From assembly GCA_003254885.1 (NCBI GenBank), contig QANT01007355.1:1-34781 (forward strand): a stretch of DNA of 34,781 bases, in the 5' to 3' direction. The stretch's first letter is position 1. Each line of letters starts with the position of its first letter. The notes below the pieces were generated by a model. It saw only the letters and a program-made list of their open reading frames with translations, was not told where the DNA came from and searched no databases. This stretch comes from Purshia tridentata (taxonomy: Eukaryota > Streptophyta > Magnoliopsida > Rosales > Rosaceae). Of the stretch, positions 20,790-29,752 are shown piece after piece. The translations under genes and the position numbers were made by a program.

Positions 20790-21839
20790 GTGAGTGGATA
20801 TTTTCTCATATAACTATGTTAGGAAATAAATTGGATTATATTGAAATTTAATTGGTTGAGTAAAGTTAAGTGAATAAAAATAGAATAAATTTGCATGTTG
20901 ATTTTGGCATGATACTTTATGTGTATATAAGTATACATATGTATATATCAAGGGTTTTACGGAATTTATTTGATAGATTTTTTTTAAAAAGGTTTACCGG
21001 TTTTGAAAAGGACCAAGTATATTTAATGCTCGTGAGTTTAAGTAAAGGAAAAAAGTTGTGAAATGTTGGAGTTTCAAATCGTACATTTAAATGTTGGAGT
21101 TTCAAATCATAAGGATTTATGCACGCTTGAACCCCTATTTTAAATTCCGTTAAGTACCCACCAGTTTTATGTTAAGGAGGTCTTTGGGACCCATCACGGC
21201 ACACACAAAGGCTTTGGGCCGTGTGTCGGGATGTCTCGCCCTTTGGGGGCAGTCGATGTGCACGTACGACATTCTGGCTTCTTGTACGACGGCGAAGCGA
21301 CGGTACAAGGGCCACCGAATCCACTCGCATGACGACGTTGCGACGGTGCGGGTGGAAGGATAAGCACGTACGACATCTTGGCTTCTTGTATGACGGCGTA
21401 GCGACGGTACAAGGGCCACTAAATCCACTTGCATGACGGCGTTGCGACGGTGCAAGTGGAAGAATAAGTCATTTGGGTGCTTAGATGGGAAACGCTCATT
21501 TGAAAGTTTGGTTCTTTACAATTATTTTCTCTCTATGTGAATTCTTAAAAGAATTTATTTCGAAAAGATTTTATTTTCTTACCCTTGGAATTATTCACGC
21601 ATTTTATTTTATTTTTAAATGAAATTTTAGAAATCTAAATTGATAGTGATTCTTTTATTGTGTTTTCTGAAAGAAAAGTTGAAAATAATATTTTCATATG
21701 GGGGAAAATAAACTAACTTGTGAGTCCAGACATTAAAGATTTATTATATTGTTAGTTCTAAATAAACTTTTGATTTAAATATCCACTCACTGAGCCTATA
21801 TCATTTGGAAGTCATTTTTATGTTTTGATGTTCCCCCAG
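20790..21839 (+). other. Intron-like segment in LTR C
   Basis: The donor-like GTGAGTGGATATTT (20790-20803) is a perfect inverted repeat of AAATATCCACTCAC (21777-21790). The acceptor-like TTCCCCCAG ends at 21839. The last base of the ten-base core differs from other copies on both arms (C to T and G to A), so pairing is kept. Splicing is inferred. Confidence 0.5.
21260..21467 (+). repeat. Two 104-bp tandem repeats with nested hairpins in LTR C
   Basis: Copies start at 21260 and 21364. Each holds a CTTGTAC...GTACAAG-type inverted repeat (perfect at 21281-21287/21303-21309) and a longer one: CCACTCGCA/TGCGGGTGG in copy 1 and CCACTTGCA/TGCAAGTGG in copy 2. The block occupies the place taken by the CCCTGC hairpin array in LTRs A, B and D. 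Confidence 0.85.
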
Positions 21840-22230
21840 GTAGAAGCGGCGGCCCGTAGAAAAGTTGCGTCGAGGTGGATCTTCGCTTCCGTAGTTAAGG
21901 GTAGAAACCTTTTGCCTGTATAGATATTCGTCATAACGTCTAAAGTCTGTATATACATATGTAAATGAATATAAGATGTATGATAGGCCGGAGGCCTAAA
22001 ATGGTTGCGGTAGGGAAGCTGAACAGTTAGAAGTGTGTTTTAACAGGTTTGAAAATTTGGAAAAGTGACATTTTCAGGGGAAGTGCTGCCGAATTTTCGG
22101 CAGAATATTTACAAATACAAGTTTTTTTTGGAAGGTATATAGAATGTAGGGTAGTGGGCCCTATGTCCAAGGGATGTGGGACCCCACAGGATGACCTCGA
22201 AATGAAATGGAAGGTTTCAGGGTCGGTCCT

Positions 22231-22322
22231 GTCACTGTATGATGCAGAATTCCGTGCAGGTGTATGGCCAGTTAGATTCGCCCTGCTCGTACGATGCAGC
22301 ATTTCGTACGAGTGTATGGCCA
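22231..22322 (+). repeat. Third type of hairpin repeat, in the second unit of LTR C
   Basis: Two related blocks of about 50 bp share GATGCAG, CGT(A/G)C and GTGTATGGCCAGTT. The second contains CTCGTACG (22286-22293) and CGTACGAG (22305-22312), a perfect 8-bp stem. Its sequence is unrelated to the other two array types. Confidence 0.7.
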
Positions 22323-23027
22323 GTTTTTCAGGATACTTAGATGGTGGTTTTATGAGTTACTTTCCAGCAAATGAATTTCAGAAAGTTCTTTTCTATTATT
22401 ACATTGATTCGAAAGCTGTGTGAAATACTTTTAGAAAGAAAAAGAGTTTTAAAACTGGGGGATTTCCAAAGAGAGAGATGTGAGGTTTTGATATTAAATT
22501 ATTTTGGATATTTTTACTATAATAAATGAATTGTGTTATAACTTAAGTTTAAACATTTTTATCTCCGTCCACTCACTGAGTTGTCTCATTAGATTTATTC
22601 TTTGTTGTTATTTTAAATTTTTCCCCCAGGTTGTAGCGGTGGAACGGTCGAGCCAAAGACGTCGAGGCATTATTATAAAGTTGTGAAGCAGTAGGAATTC
22701 GTTCCCTTTGTATTTTATTTTTTATAGTAAAGTTTGTAGCACCGCTCTGTAACTTAGATATTTTATTTCTATAGTAAAGTTTGTAGCACCACTTTGGAAC
22801 TTAGTGAAAAACTAAATTAATTGGCTTTGAAATTTGGGTCGGAGACCCTTTGGATTGTGGTAGAGGAGCTGTGGTACTTAGAAGTGTTTTCCTTGCAGGT
22901 CTGAGGAGAAATGGTTCGTCCAATTTCAGGGGAGGTTCTGCCGAAATTTCAGTAGGATTTTCCTTGATATTGGATGCCCGCAGGACTACTCCGGGTTCTA
23001 GGGTGGAATTCGGGGAGGGTCCTGTCA

Positions 23028-23772
23028 TTAGATGCTAGCTTGCAACTTTCAGGAATGATTGAATACCTTCTATATATTGTTGACTTACTGTATTGGGATT
23101 GCAAATCCATCGCCTATCCATCATAGACTGATTGAATATTTTGCTAGTCTAGCTACCAAGTCTGATCAATTTTCAATCATTAATGAACAGCAAGCTACAC
23201 ATTTGTCAACTTCACAAAGTTATAAATTTAAAAAAATTCACTTAATCAATGAACTTTAACAATTACCAAATTAAAATCAGATATTCATAACAAAAATACA
23301 AATTGCAAATTAGAATTAACAAGTATTGAGTGATCATTAAGAAATTTTTTTTTTTTACCTACAATCAACTGCTAAATTAGTCTTGAATGCAATTTACAAG
23401 CTGAGATTTGACCAATGTGAAGAGAATGAAAGAGAAAGAAACACTATATAACTCATAAAAAAATTAAAAGGAAATTCAGGTTTAATCAATATTACTCTAG
23501 CTTTTTATTCAAATTTTAAAATCAAGGTTGAAGAACTAGAACCAAATATGTCAATAAATATTTACTCAAGTTAGGACGTGCATCTATGTAAACACACCAA
23601 TCTAAACCATTTATGAGAAAACCATTAAAGTAAATACACCAATCTAATTATGAGAAAACCATTAAGGTAAAGACACCAATCTAAACCAAAAACCAATAAT
23701 TCAATCACAATATAAATACACAAATGCTTCTTCCTTTTGCTATCTCTAACTCAGAAGTCACTGCCCAACAAA
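23028..23772. other. AT-rich intergenic DNA, nothing recognised
   Basis: Only a minor local duplication (ACACCAATCTAA-type sequence near 23595, 23637 and 23672) was noticed. There is no gene or element boundary apart from the LTR end at 23027. Confidence 0.5.
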
Positions 23773-23781
23773 CCAAAAATA

Positions 23782-24991
23782 GAGGCTTTTAGATCTTAGT
23801 CCTTCAATAAGATTAAAAATTAAATAAGACCTAACGTAAGATTAGAAATTGATTTTAATCCTTTGACTATTTCCACATCAGCATTCATATTACAGCTCAT
23901 ATTTATTTATTTTTTATTATTTTTATTATTTTATTTGTTCTCAAAATACCCTTGTGTTTAAGTATTTAAATTTTGTATATTCCCCATTTGTAAGAGCCAA
24001 TTTAGGATTGATTTGTCTTGATTGACTCCTATAATAATGCAAAATATTATACCTAAAAAAGCAAAGTTACCAAAAACAAAATTAATTATCAAGATTAAGA
24101 ATTGTTATGCATAAAACGAGAAAATAAATAAAGTAAAAATAAAATATAAGAAATGTACTAAAAAAAATGCTTAAAATAAAGTACTTAAAGAACATACCTA
24201 AATAAAATACATATACTAGTGTACCTTTTAGCATACCTAGCCTATACTGTTCCTATTAGCGTACCTACACCAGTGCATCCTGTTATCGTACCTATACTAG
24301 TGTACTTGTATAACAACAAACCCAATTAAAATACCTACACAACAAACACAATTAAAATATCTACACAAGCACCCCAACTAACCCGATCAAGCTCCTCACT
24401 CCTTGTTGAGCACCCTAATCCAATATAAAACTCTTGGCTACCATTTTCACCTTGCCCATTGGATCCATATTGTCTATGAATCCAAAGAATTTTCCCTCTT
24501 CTCTATTTAAACCAAGATTATCATGTTGAATTTCATGTTTGAAATCTTTTGAGAAAATTAAAAATATTGTAGCTGGGGTAATTAATTACAGGTTGGGTTG
24601 ATTTTGTGGGAGCTAAAGTTTTGTATGTAAATAATATCAAGGTCAATTAAATATATACTAAAATGGTGTATTAAAATCTGGACTTATATTATAAAGAGAA
24701 AAACAATCAGTTTACAGACAAACATTTTAATTAGGCCTCTAAATCTAAGCAACCAAATAAATGTAAATTCATTTTGAATTTTGAATGAAATTAATTATGA
24801 CAATAAAAGTAAATATCACAAGGGTATTATAGGGAGAGGGAAACCAAAAATATTATTAAAAAATAAAAATCTGATGTGGAATATGTACGCTGACATAGAC
24901 GTAGAATCAAAGGACTAAATTCAATTTTTGATCTTACATCAGGTGTCAATCTAAACTTGAATTTATCGAGGGATTAATATCTAGTTTTCTG
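23782..24991. mobile_element. MULE-like non-autonomous DNA transposon, 1.2 kb
   Basis: The element is bounded by a perfect 9-bp direct repeat CCAAAAATA (23773-23781 and 24992-25000), the size typical of Mutator-like elements. The terminal regions are diverged inverted repeats over at least 150 bp. TAGATCTTAGTCCTTCAATAA on the left pairs with TAGATATTAATCCCTCGATAA read from the right. Further in, both sides have AATCCTTTGA/AGTCCTTTGA-like sequence, then CCACATCAG, then AATACCCTTGTG. The interior (about 23960-24800) has no transposase and some short GTACCTATACTAGTGTAC-like repeats near 24220-24310. Whether part of the interior is captured host sequence is unclear. Confidence 0.82.
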
Positions 24992-25289
24992 CCAAAAATA
25001 TCCTTAAACCCCCAAGTACATCTGTCCATAGCTCAATATTGTAGAATGCATAAAAAATTCAAAGTTAAATAGATCCATGGTTTAAATTTTTTTTAGGAGA
25101 GCAAACATAAACCAAAAAAAAATAGCATACACACTATCATGTCTGATATAGCTACATGATATAAAGATATTAGATAAGGGAAACTGCCTCAAATAGCCCA
25201 AATAAATACCAAAATGACTTTTTTAGACCATACGAATATTTTTGGACTTTTTTAACTCTTTGGTACAAAATAGGACAAAAATGCCCCAC

Positions 25290-25670
25290 CTCTCTTTTTC
25301 TTTAATTTCTTAACATAAGACGTAAGCACTATCAGAGCTTTTTTGTAACTCTCCCATGGCTGCCACTATATCTGCTCTCTCATATCTCTTCCTCTATATA
25401 TCTCCAGACCCACTCTTTTCCCTCTAACCCAACGTACCCTAAACCCTCTCTTTCTGCCCAAAAAAAAAACTCTATTTCTCACTCCTTTTTCTTTAATTTC
25501 TTAACACAAGACGTAAGCACTACTAGAGTTTCTTTGTAACTCTTCCATGGCTGCCACCATATATGCTCTCTCTCATGTCTCTTCCTCTATATATCTCCAG
25601 ACCCACTCCTTTCCCTCTAACCCAATGTACCCCAAACCTCTTCTTTCTATCCCCAAAAAAAACTTTCTCA
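25290..25670 (+). repeat. 191-bp tandem duplication of a gene's 5' UTR and start
   Basis: Two copies offset by 191 bp share CTTTTTCTTTAATTTCTTAAC, GACGTAAGCACTA, CCATGGCTGCCAC and ATATATCTCCAGACCCACTC. The start codons are at 25356 and 25547. The first copy's frame closes after about 20 codons; the second reads further. The upstream 25001-25289 stretch shows no gene. Confidence 0.88.
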
Positions 25671-25850
25671 CTCCTCTCTCTATACCCACGGAGCCTCCTG
25701 GACTGTTTGTTCACTCTCAAAACCCACCTTTCTCCAAATAAAAATTACCCAGATGACCTTTCCATTGATTATGATGATGACGAAATTCCCTAAGAGGAAT
25801 GCGGCGTTGTGGGCATATACAACAACCCCAAAAATTACGATGCTAGCAAT
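25547..25850 (+). pseudogene. Amidophosphoribosyltransferase-like 5' fragment (left copy)
   Basis: The reading MAATIYALSHVSSS... is Ser/Pro-rich and resembles a plastid transit peptide. It shifts frame near 25735, passes an acidic DLSIDYDDDEIP stretch, then meets TAA (25791-25793) followed in frame by EECGVVGIY. In plant glutamine phosphoribosylpyrophosphate amidotransferase, the first enzyme of purine synthesis in plastids, the acidic region and ECGVVGIY mark the propeptide junction; the Cys (here codon 25800-25802) is the N-terminal nucleophile. The match stops there: the following NNPKNYDAS is not the expected GDPEAS-type sequence and nothing of the catalytic domains follows. It is a fragment of about 80-90 codons with frameshift and stop. 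The identity rests on the short ECGVVGIY block plus context. Confidence 0.55.
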
Positions 25851-26357
25851 AGTCATACCCTTTACATGTGGTTTGATGGGATGTTGTCGATGAAGAATTT
25901 GGCCAGTGGAAGAGGGAAGGGTGGGGATTGGGAAGAGGTGGAAGAAGAATGGTGTGTTTCGCGATTAACTCGTGTTGCAGGACTATATTGTCTTTGGTTT
26001 GTCCACAACATGTCCACTGTTTGTACACCATGTGTACTTAAAAGAGTTGGGTTTGTTGGATTTTGGGGAAGACATAAGATTTGAGTCTTCAAAGGTTTTA
26101 GAAAAATTTTAGAAGGAAGGTAGAGATGTTAGTCTGTCTCTGCTTTCAACAGTACATGACAACATTTTGGGTATAGAAAACTTCAGCTTGCACTGCTTTG
26201 CAAGAGATTGGATATTCATTTTCGGTAATTTGTACTGCCTGTTTACAAGGCCTGTACAAATGATGTATATGCAGTGGACAAATGGTAGACACGTTAACTC
26301 GTGTTGCAGGACTATACTGTCCTTGGTTTGGCCACACCATGTCCACTGTTTGTACAT
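25643..26357 (+). repeat. Left arm of a large inverted repeat
   Basis: This arm matches the reverse complement of about 29033-29752 with few mismatches and small indels. It contains the amidophosphoribosyltransferase-like fragment, an unassigned segment, and copies of a GTGGACA/TGTACAAA-type short element at about 25970-26035 and 26246-26357. The unassigned segment reads in one frame as ELGLLDFGEDIRFEPSKVL on the right arm. Sequence from 26358 to 26678, before the solo LTR, is unassigned. Confidence 0.9.
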
Positions 26358-27051
26358 CAACAGATTACTTGTGAGGATATTAATTTATATGTACATAATT
26401 AATGGGGGTCAGATCCAATGTGATGAGGTATACAAAGTACCAGTCATTCACCAATTATTTTCTTTTGGTCAAAAGTCTCAAACTTGGTTGATATGAAAGC
26501 TACATGTATACTTGGCCCAAAAAAAGAAGAAGCTAGATGTAGTAATGGGAAATTGATTGCATCTTCATGTAAGAAAAAATTCTCAATTGGCTTGCTTTGC
26601 ATACACCATAAAAAAATTGATGGCACCCAATTGTTGTTGAATGATTGACAATTTGACATGCAGGACAAACATAATAGTTGTAACGACCCGTACCTTTTAA
26701 GAACACTACAATAGGGCCCAACGTTGACTTTTGGTTTTAGTAAGATTTTAGTTTTGACCTTGGGTCCGTTAGGAAGGTCTTGAGCTCACGAGTTCATTGA
26801 CACGCGGCATGGGTTATTTAGAGCCCCGGTTAGAAAGTTAGGAACGTGTAAAAGAGCTCAAGGGTTGACTTTTTAAATTACTTGGAATTTAGAGTTGACT
26901 TTGACATGGTTGCGTAGAGCTCGACTTCACGAATTCGTAGACACGTAGCATGCATCATTTGGAGCTACGGTTTGGGAAATACGGAGGTGTAAAGGGAGGG
27001 GCAAACTTGTAATTTTGGGCAAAATGACTTTTAGAATTCCAGAAAATTCTA

Positions 27052-27056
<5 letters not shown>

Positions 27057-27097
<41 letters not shown>
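27057..27097. repeat. CT dinucleotide microsatellite
   Basis: About 20 uninterrupted CT units lie in the pyrimidine-rich leader of LTR D. The equivalent position in LTR A is also CT-rich but interrupted. Confidence 0.95.
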
Positions 27098-27099
<2 letters not shown>

Positions 27100-27564
27100 C
27101 CCTTTATTTCTTGCGCATACCCCCCCAGCTCGTGACTTCCCTTCTCCTCTCCCCTGTGCGCACCGTCCAGCCATTCCGGCCGACCCAGCCCCCCCTCCGG
27201 CGACACCTCCAGCCGCCGACGAGCCTCCCCAGCCGCTCCTCCAGCTAGCCCAGCCCCTCCTCTCTCTCTCTCCCGATTTCTCTTCCCCACCTGCGCGCGA
27301 CTGGAGCTTCCAGCTCCAGCCATTTTCGGCGACATCAAGCGACGAGCCGGCCGAGAACCACCTCCCCAGCTGTCGACCGTCTCTCCCCAAGCTTCTCCAC
27401 GCTGGCCAGCCATGTTCCAGCAAGAAATCAGCCCGGAAAACTGCCCAAAGCCACCGGTCCTCTCCTCAAATTCCAGCCAAATTCCGGCGTCAATTTCCCT
27501 GATTTTAGGCGACACTCCCGAGTCCAAGGACGATCCATTCGGAGACCAAGGCTAGGCTATCTCT

Positions 27565-28472
27565 GTGAGTGGACTTCGTTTCTTAAACTTTGGTTATAAA
27601 TTCTTTATGAATTTCATGATTTAATTCGTATTTATATTTGAGTTTTAATTTAGTTTTATTAATTGAGAAATATTATTCGATTCTTGAGTATGGAAACGGA
27701 TTTGATGTGCGTGGGAACATTTTGATTTTTCAAGTAAACGTTTGTGGTTTACTCGCATTTTGAAATATTAAAGGTTTGGTTATCGAAAAAGGATTTTATA
27801 GTTGTTGGTTTAATGATTTCCCAATTTTGGAAAGGTTATATATTTTTATGGGTAAAAAGGAATTTATGGGAAAAGGATTTTCAAACCACCCTTCGCAGTA
27901 CCCTTCAGATGACCAACTTTCATAGGTCTTTGGGACCCATCACGGCACACACATAGGCTTTGGGTCATGTGTCGGGATGCTTTGCCCTTTGGGGGCGGCC
28001 CTGCGTGCACATACGGCAGGTATATTGGCCCTGCATGTATATGACAGACCCTGACTCTGCACATGTACGGCAGGATATTGGCCCTGCATGCATACGGCAG
28101 GTCGTAGGCCCTGTGCATGCACGGCAGGTTCGATGGGTAACTGTTGGGTGAGAGGCTTCTTCGTCAAAACAGTTTACAAAATAATTCTTGGTTGATACAA
28201 ATTTGAGTTCTTATTTAATATTTTGGGAGCTTGACCAGTTTTATCAATTTATCAGCATTTTCAAAACGGATTTCAAATGCGGACTTTTTACATAAAGCTT
28301 TCAGTGGATTTTATGAAAGTGATTTTAAAACTGGGGGATTTTAATGAAAGTTTAGCGAAATTTTAAGGAACTTGAAAGTAAAGGTTTGTAAATGCTTATT
28401 TTGGTTTATGTCCACTCACTGAGTTATCTTATTAGATTTATCTTTTGTTGTTGTTTTAAATTTTTCCCCCAG
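27565..28472 (+). other. Intron-like segment in LTR D
   Basis: The donor-like CTCT/GTGAGTGGAC (27565-27574) is a perfect inverted repeat of GTCCACTCAC (28410-28419). The acceptor-like TTTTTCCCCCAG ends at 28472 and is followed by GTTGTAGCGG. The segment is about 908 nt and contains the hairpin array at 27999-28128. Splicing is inferred. Confidence 0.5.
27999..28128 (+). repeat. Five-unit hairpin array in LTR D
   Basis: There are five CCCTGC...GGCAGG units in the same order as LTR B. They correspond to the first three and the last two units of the nine in LTR A. Confidence 0.85.
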
Positions 28473-29013
28473 GTTGTAGCGGTGGAAAGGTCGAGCCAAA
28501 GACGTCGAGGCAGTCTAGCGAGCTTAGTGAATTTTGTAGACACCTAGTGTCCTTGTATAACTCAGTCTCCTTAGTAAATTTTGTAGCGTAGCTCTGATAA
28601 TCAACTAAATAGTTAAATAATTGTTTTGAAATTTGGGTCGGAGACCCTTTTTGGTTGTGGTAGAGGAGCTGTGGTACTTAGAAGTGTTTTCTTGTAGGTC
28701 TCCGGAGAAAGGGTTCGTCCAATTTCAGGGGAGGTTCTGCCGAAATTTCGGTAGGATTTTCCTTGATATTGGATGCCCATAGGATCACTCCGAGTTCCAG
28801 GGTGGAATTCGGGGAGGGTCCTGTCAATAGTACAGATTGTGATATTGTAGGACCTCCTACCCATTTTAATGGTATAAATTAAAAAATTATGTGATCCAAT
28901 TTTAAATTATGTGGTTTTAGTTCCAACAATGAATTTTGGTCAGATTTATTCATTGTGTACCTGTTATTTTAAACTCTTTGGCGCAAAATGGGATAAAAAT
29001 ACCCATACCTCAT

Positions 29014-29146
29014 TACAAGGCCTGTACAAATGGTGTACAAACAGTGGACAAGTTGTGGACAAACCTAGGACAGTATAATCCTGCAAAATGAGTTAACTTG
29101 TCCACCATTTGTCCACTGCCTGTATACTATTTGTATAGGCCTTGTA
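29014..29146. mobile_element. Short palindromic (foldback-like) element, 133 bp
   Basis: The ends are TTACAAGGCC and GGCCTTGTAA, a perfect inverted repeat. Pairing continues with mismatches for about 35-40 bp through TGTACAAAT and CAGTGGACAA. The middle contains AGGACAGTATAATCCT, a smaller hairpin. Related copies lie within both arms of the large inverted repeat. No target duplication is clear. 28832-29013 upstream is unassigned, except that AACTCTTTGG(C/T)(G/A)CAAAAT(G/A)GGA at about 28971 repeats sequence at 25254 in the same orientation. Confidence 0.6.
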
Positions 29147-29752
29147 AACAGGCAGTACAAATTACTGAAAATGAATATCCAATCTCTTGCAAAACAGTGC
29201 AAGCTGGGGTTTTCTGTACCCAAAATGTTGTCGTGTACTATTGAAAGCAGAAGACAGACTGGCATCTCTACCTTCCTTCTGAAATTTTTCCAAAACCTTT
29301 GAAGGCTCAAATCTTATGTCTTCCCCAAAATCCAGCAAACCCAACTCCTTCAAGTATACATGGTGTACAAACAGTGGACAGGTTGTGGACAAACCAAGGA
29401 CAGTATAGTCCTGCAACACGAGTTAATCGCGAACACCACATTCTTCTTCCATCTCTTCCCAATCCCCACCCTTCCCTCTTCCACTGGCCAGATTCTTCAT
29501 CGATGACATCCCATCAAACCACATGTAAAGGGTATGACTATTACTAGCATCGTAATTTTTTGGGGTTGTTGTATATGCCCACAATGCCGCATTCCTCTTA
29601 GGAAATTTCGTCATCATCATAATCAATGGAAAGGTCATCTGGGTATTTTTTATTTGGAGAAAGGTGGGTTTTGAGAGTGAACAAACAGTCAAGGAGGCTC
29701 TATGGGTATAGAGAGAGGAGTGAGAAAGTTTTTTTTTTTGGGGTAGAAAGAT
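29033..29752 (-). repeat. Right arm of the large inverted repeat
   Basis: This is the inverted copy of 25643-26357. The outer edge is about 29750, where the receptor-kinase fragment begins. The inner edge reaches the palindromic element at 29014-29146. Confidence 0.9.
29400..29747 (-). pseudogene. Amidophosphoribosyltransferase-like 5' fragment (right copy)
   Basis: This is the inverted counterpart of the fragment at 25547-25850, lacking the first 30 or so codons and the start. It keeps the acidic DDLSIDYDDDE region, the same TAA before EECGIVGIY-like sequence and the same NSHTLYMWFDGM continuation. The shared stop means the gene was already broken before the duplication. Identity is as uncertain as for the left copy. 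Confidence 0.55.

Larger units (their letters stand above)
19324..23027 (+). mobile_element. LTR C: composite LTR, one LTR plus a second LTR 3' part
   Basis: It starts TGTAATGACCCGTACTCCG and ends GGGTCCTGTCA. The first part (19324 to about 22115) matches LTR B and includes its own TTCCCCCAG-GTAGAAGCGG site and a tail with GCTGCCGAATTTTCGGCAG. From about 22130 a second unit follows with its own hairpin pair, GTCCACTCAC arm, TTCCCCCAG-GTTGTAGCGG site and the 3' terminus seen in LTRs A and D. The whole therefore holds two 3' halves. Flanking 5-mers are ACAAA and TTAGA, which do not match, supporting recombination between two LTRs rather than one insertion. It lies inside element E. The short ORFs within it are not credible genes. 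Confidence 0.8.
26679..28826 (+). mobile_element. LTR D: solo LTR with 5-bp target duplication ATAGT
   Basis: The LTR begins TGTAACGACCCGTACC and ends CCTGTCA, and is flanked by ATAGT on both sides (26674-26678 and 28827-28831). No internal retrotransposon sequence is present, so this is a solo LTR left by recombination between the two LTRs of one element. At 2148 bp it is the best reference copy for LTR A. It has two related blocks near the 5' end (CACGAGTTC... and CACGAATTCGTAGACACG), a CT microsatellite, a CpG-rich leader-like region (27100-27560), an intron-like segment and a five-unit hairpin array. The 190-codon antisense ORF across the CpG-rich part is composition-driven. Confidence 0.93.

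Noticed and set aside
26955..27527. 190-codon minus-strand open frame in LTR D
   Set aside because: It is rich in Gly, Arg, Ala and an Arg-Glu run produced by the CT microsatellite. It lies antisense to a CpG-rich leader and has no family resemblance.
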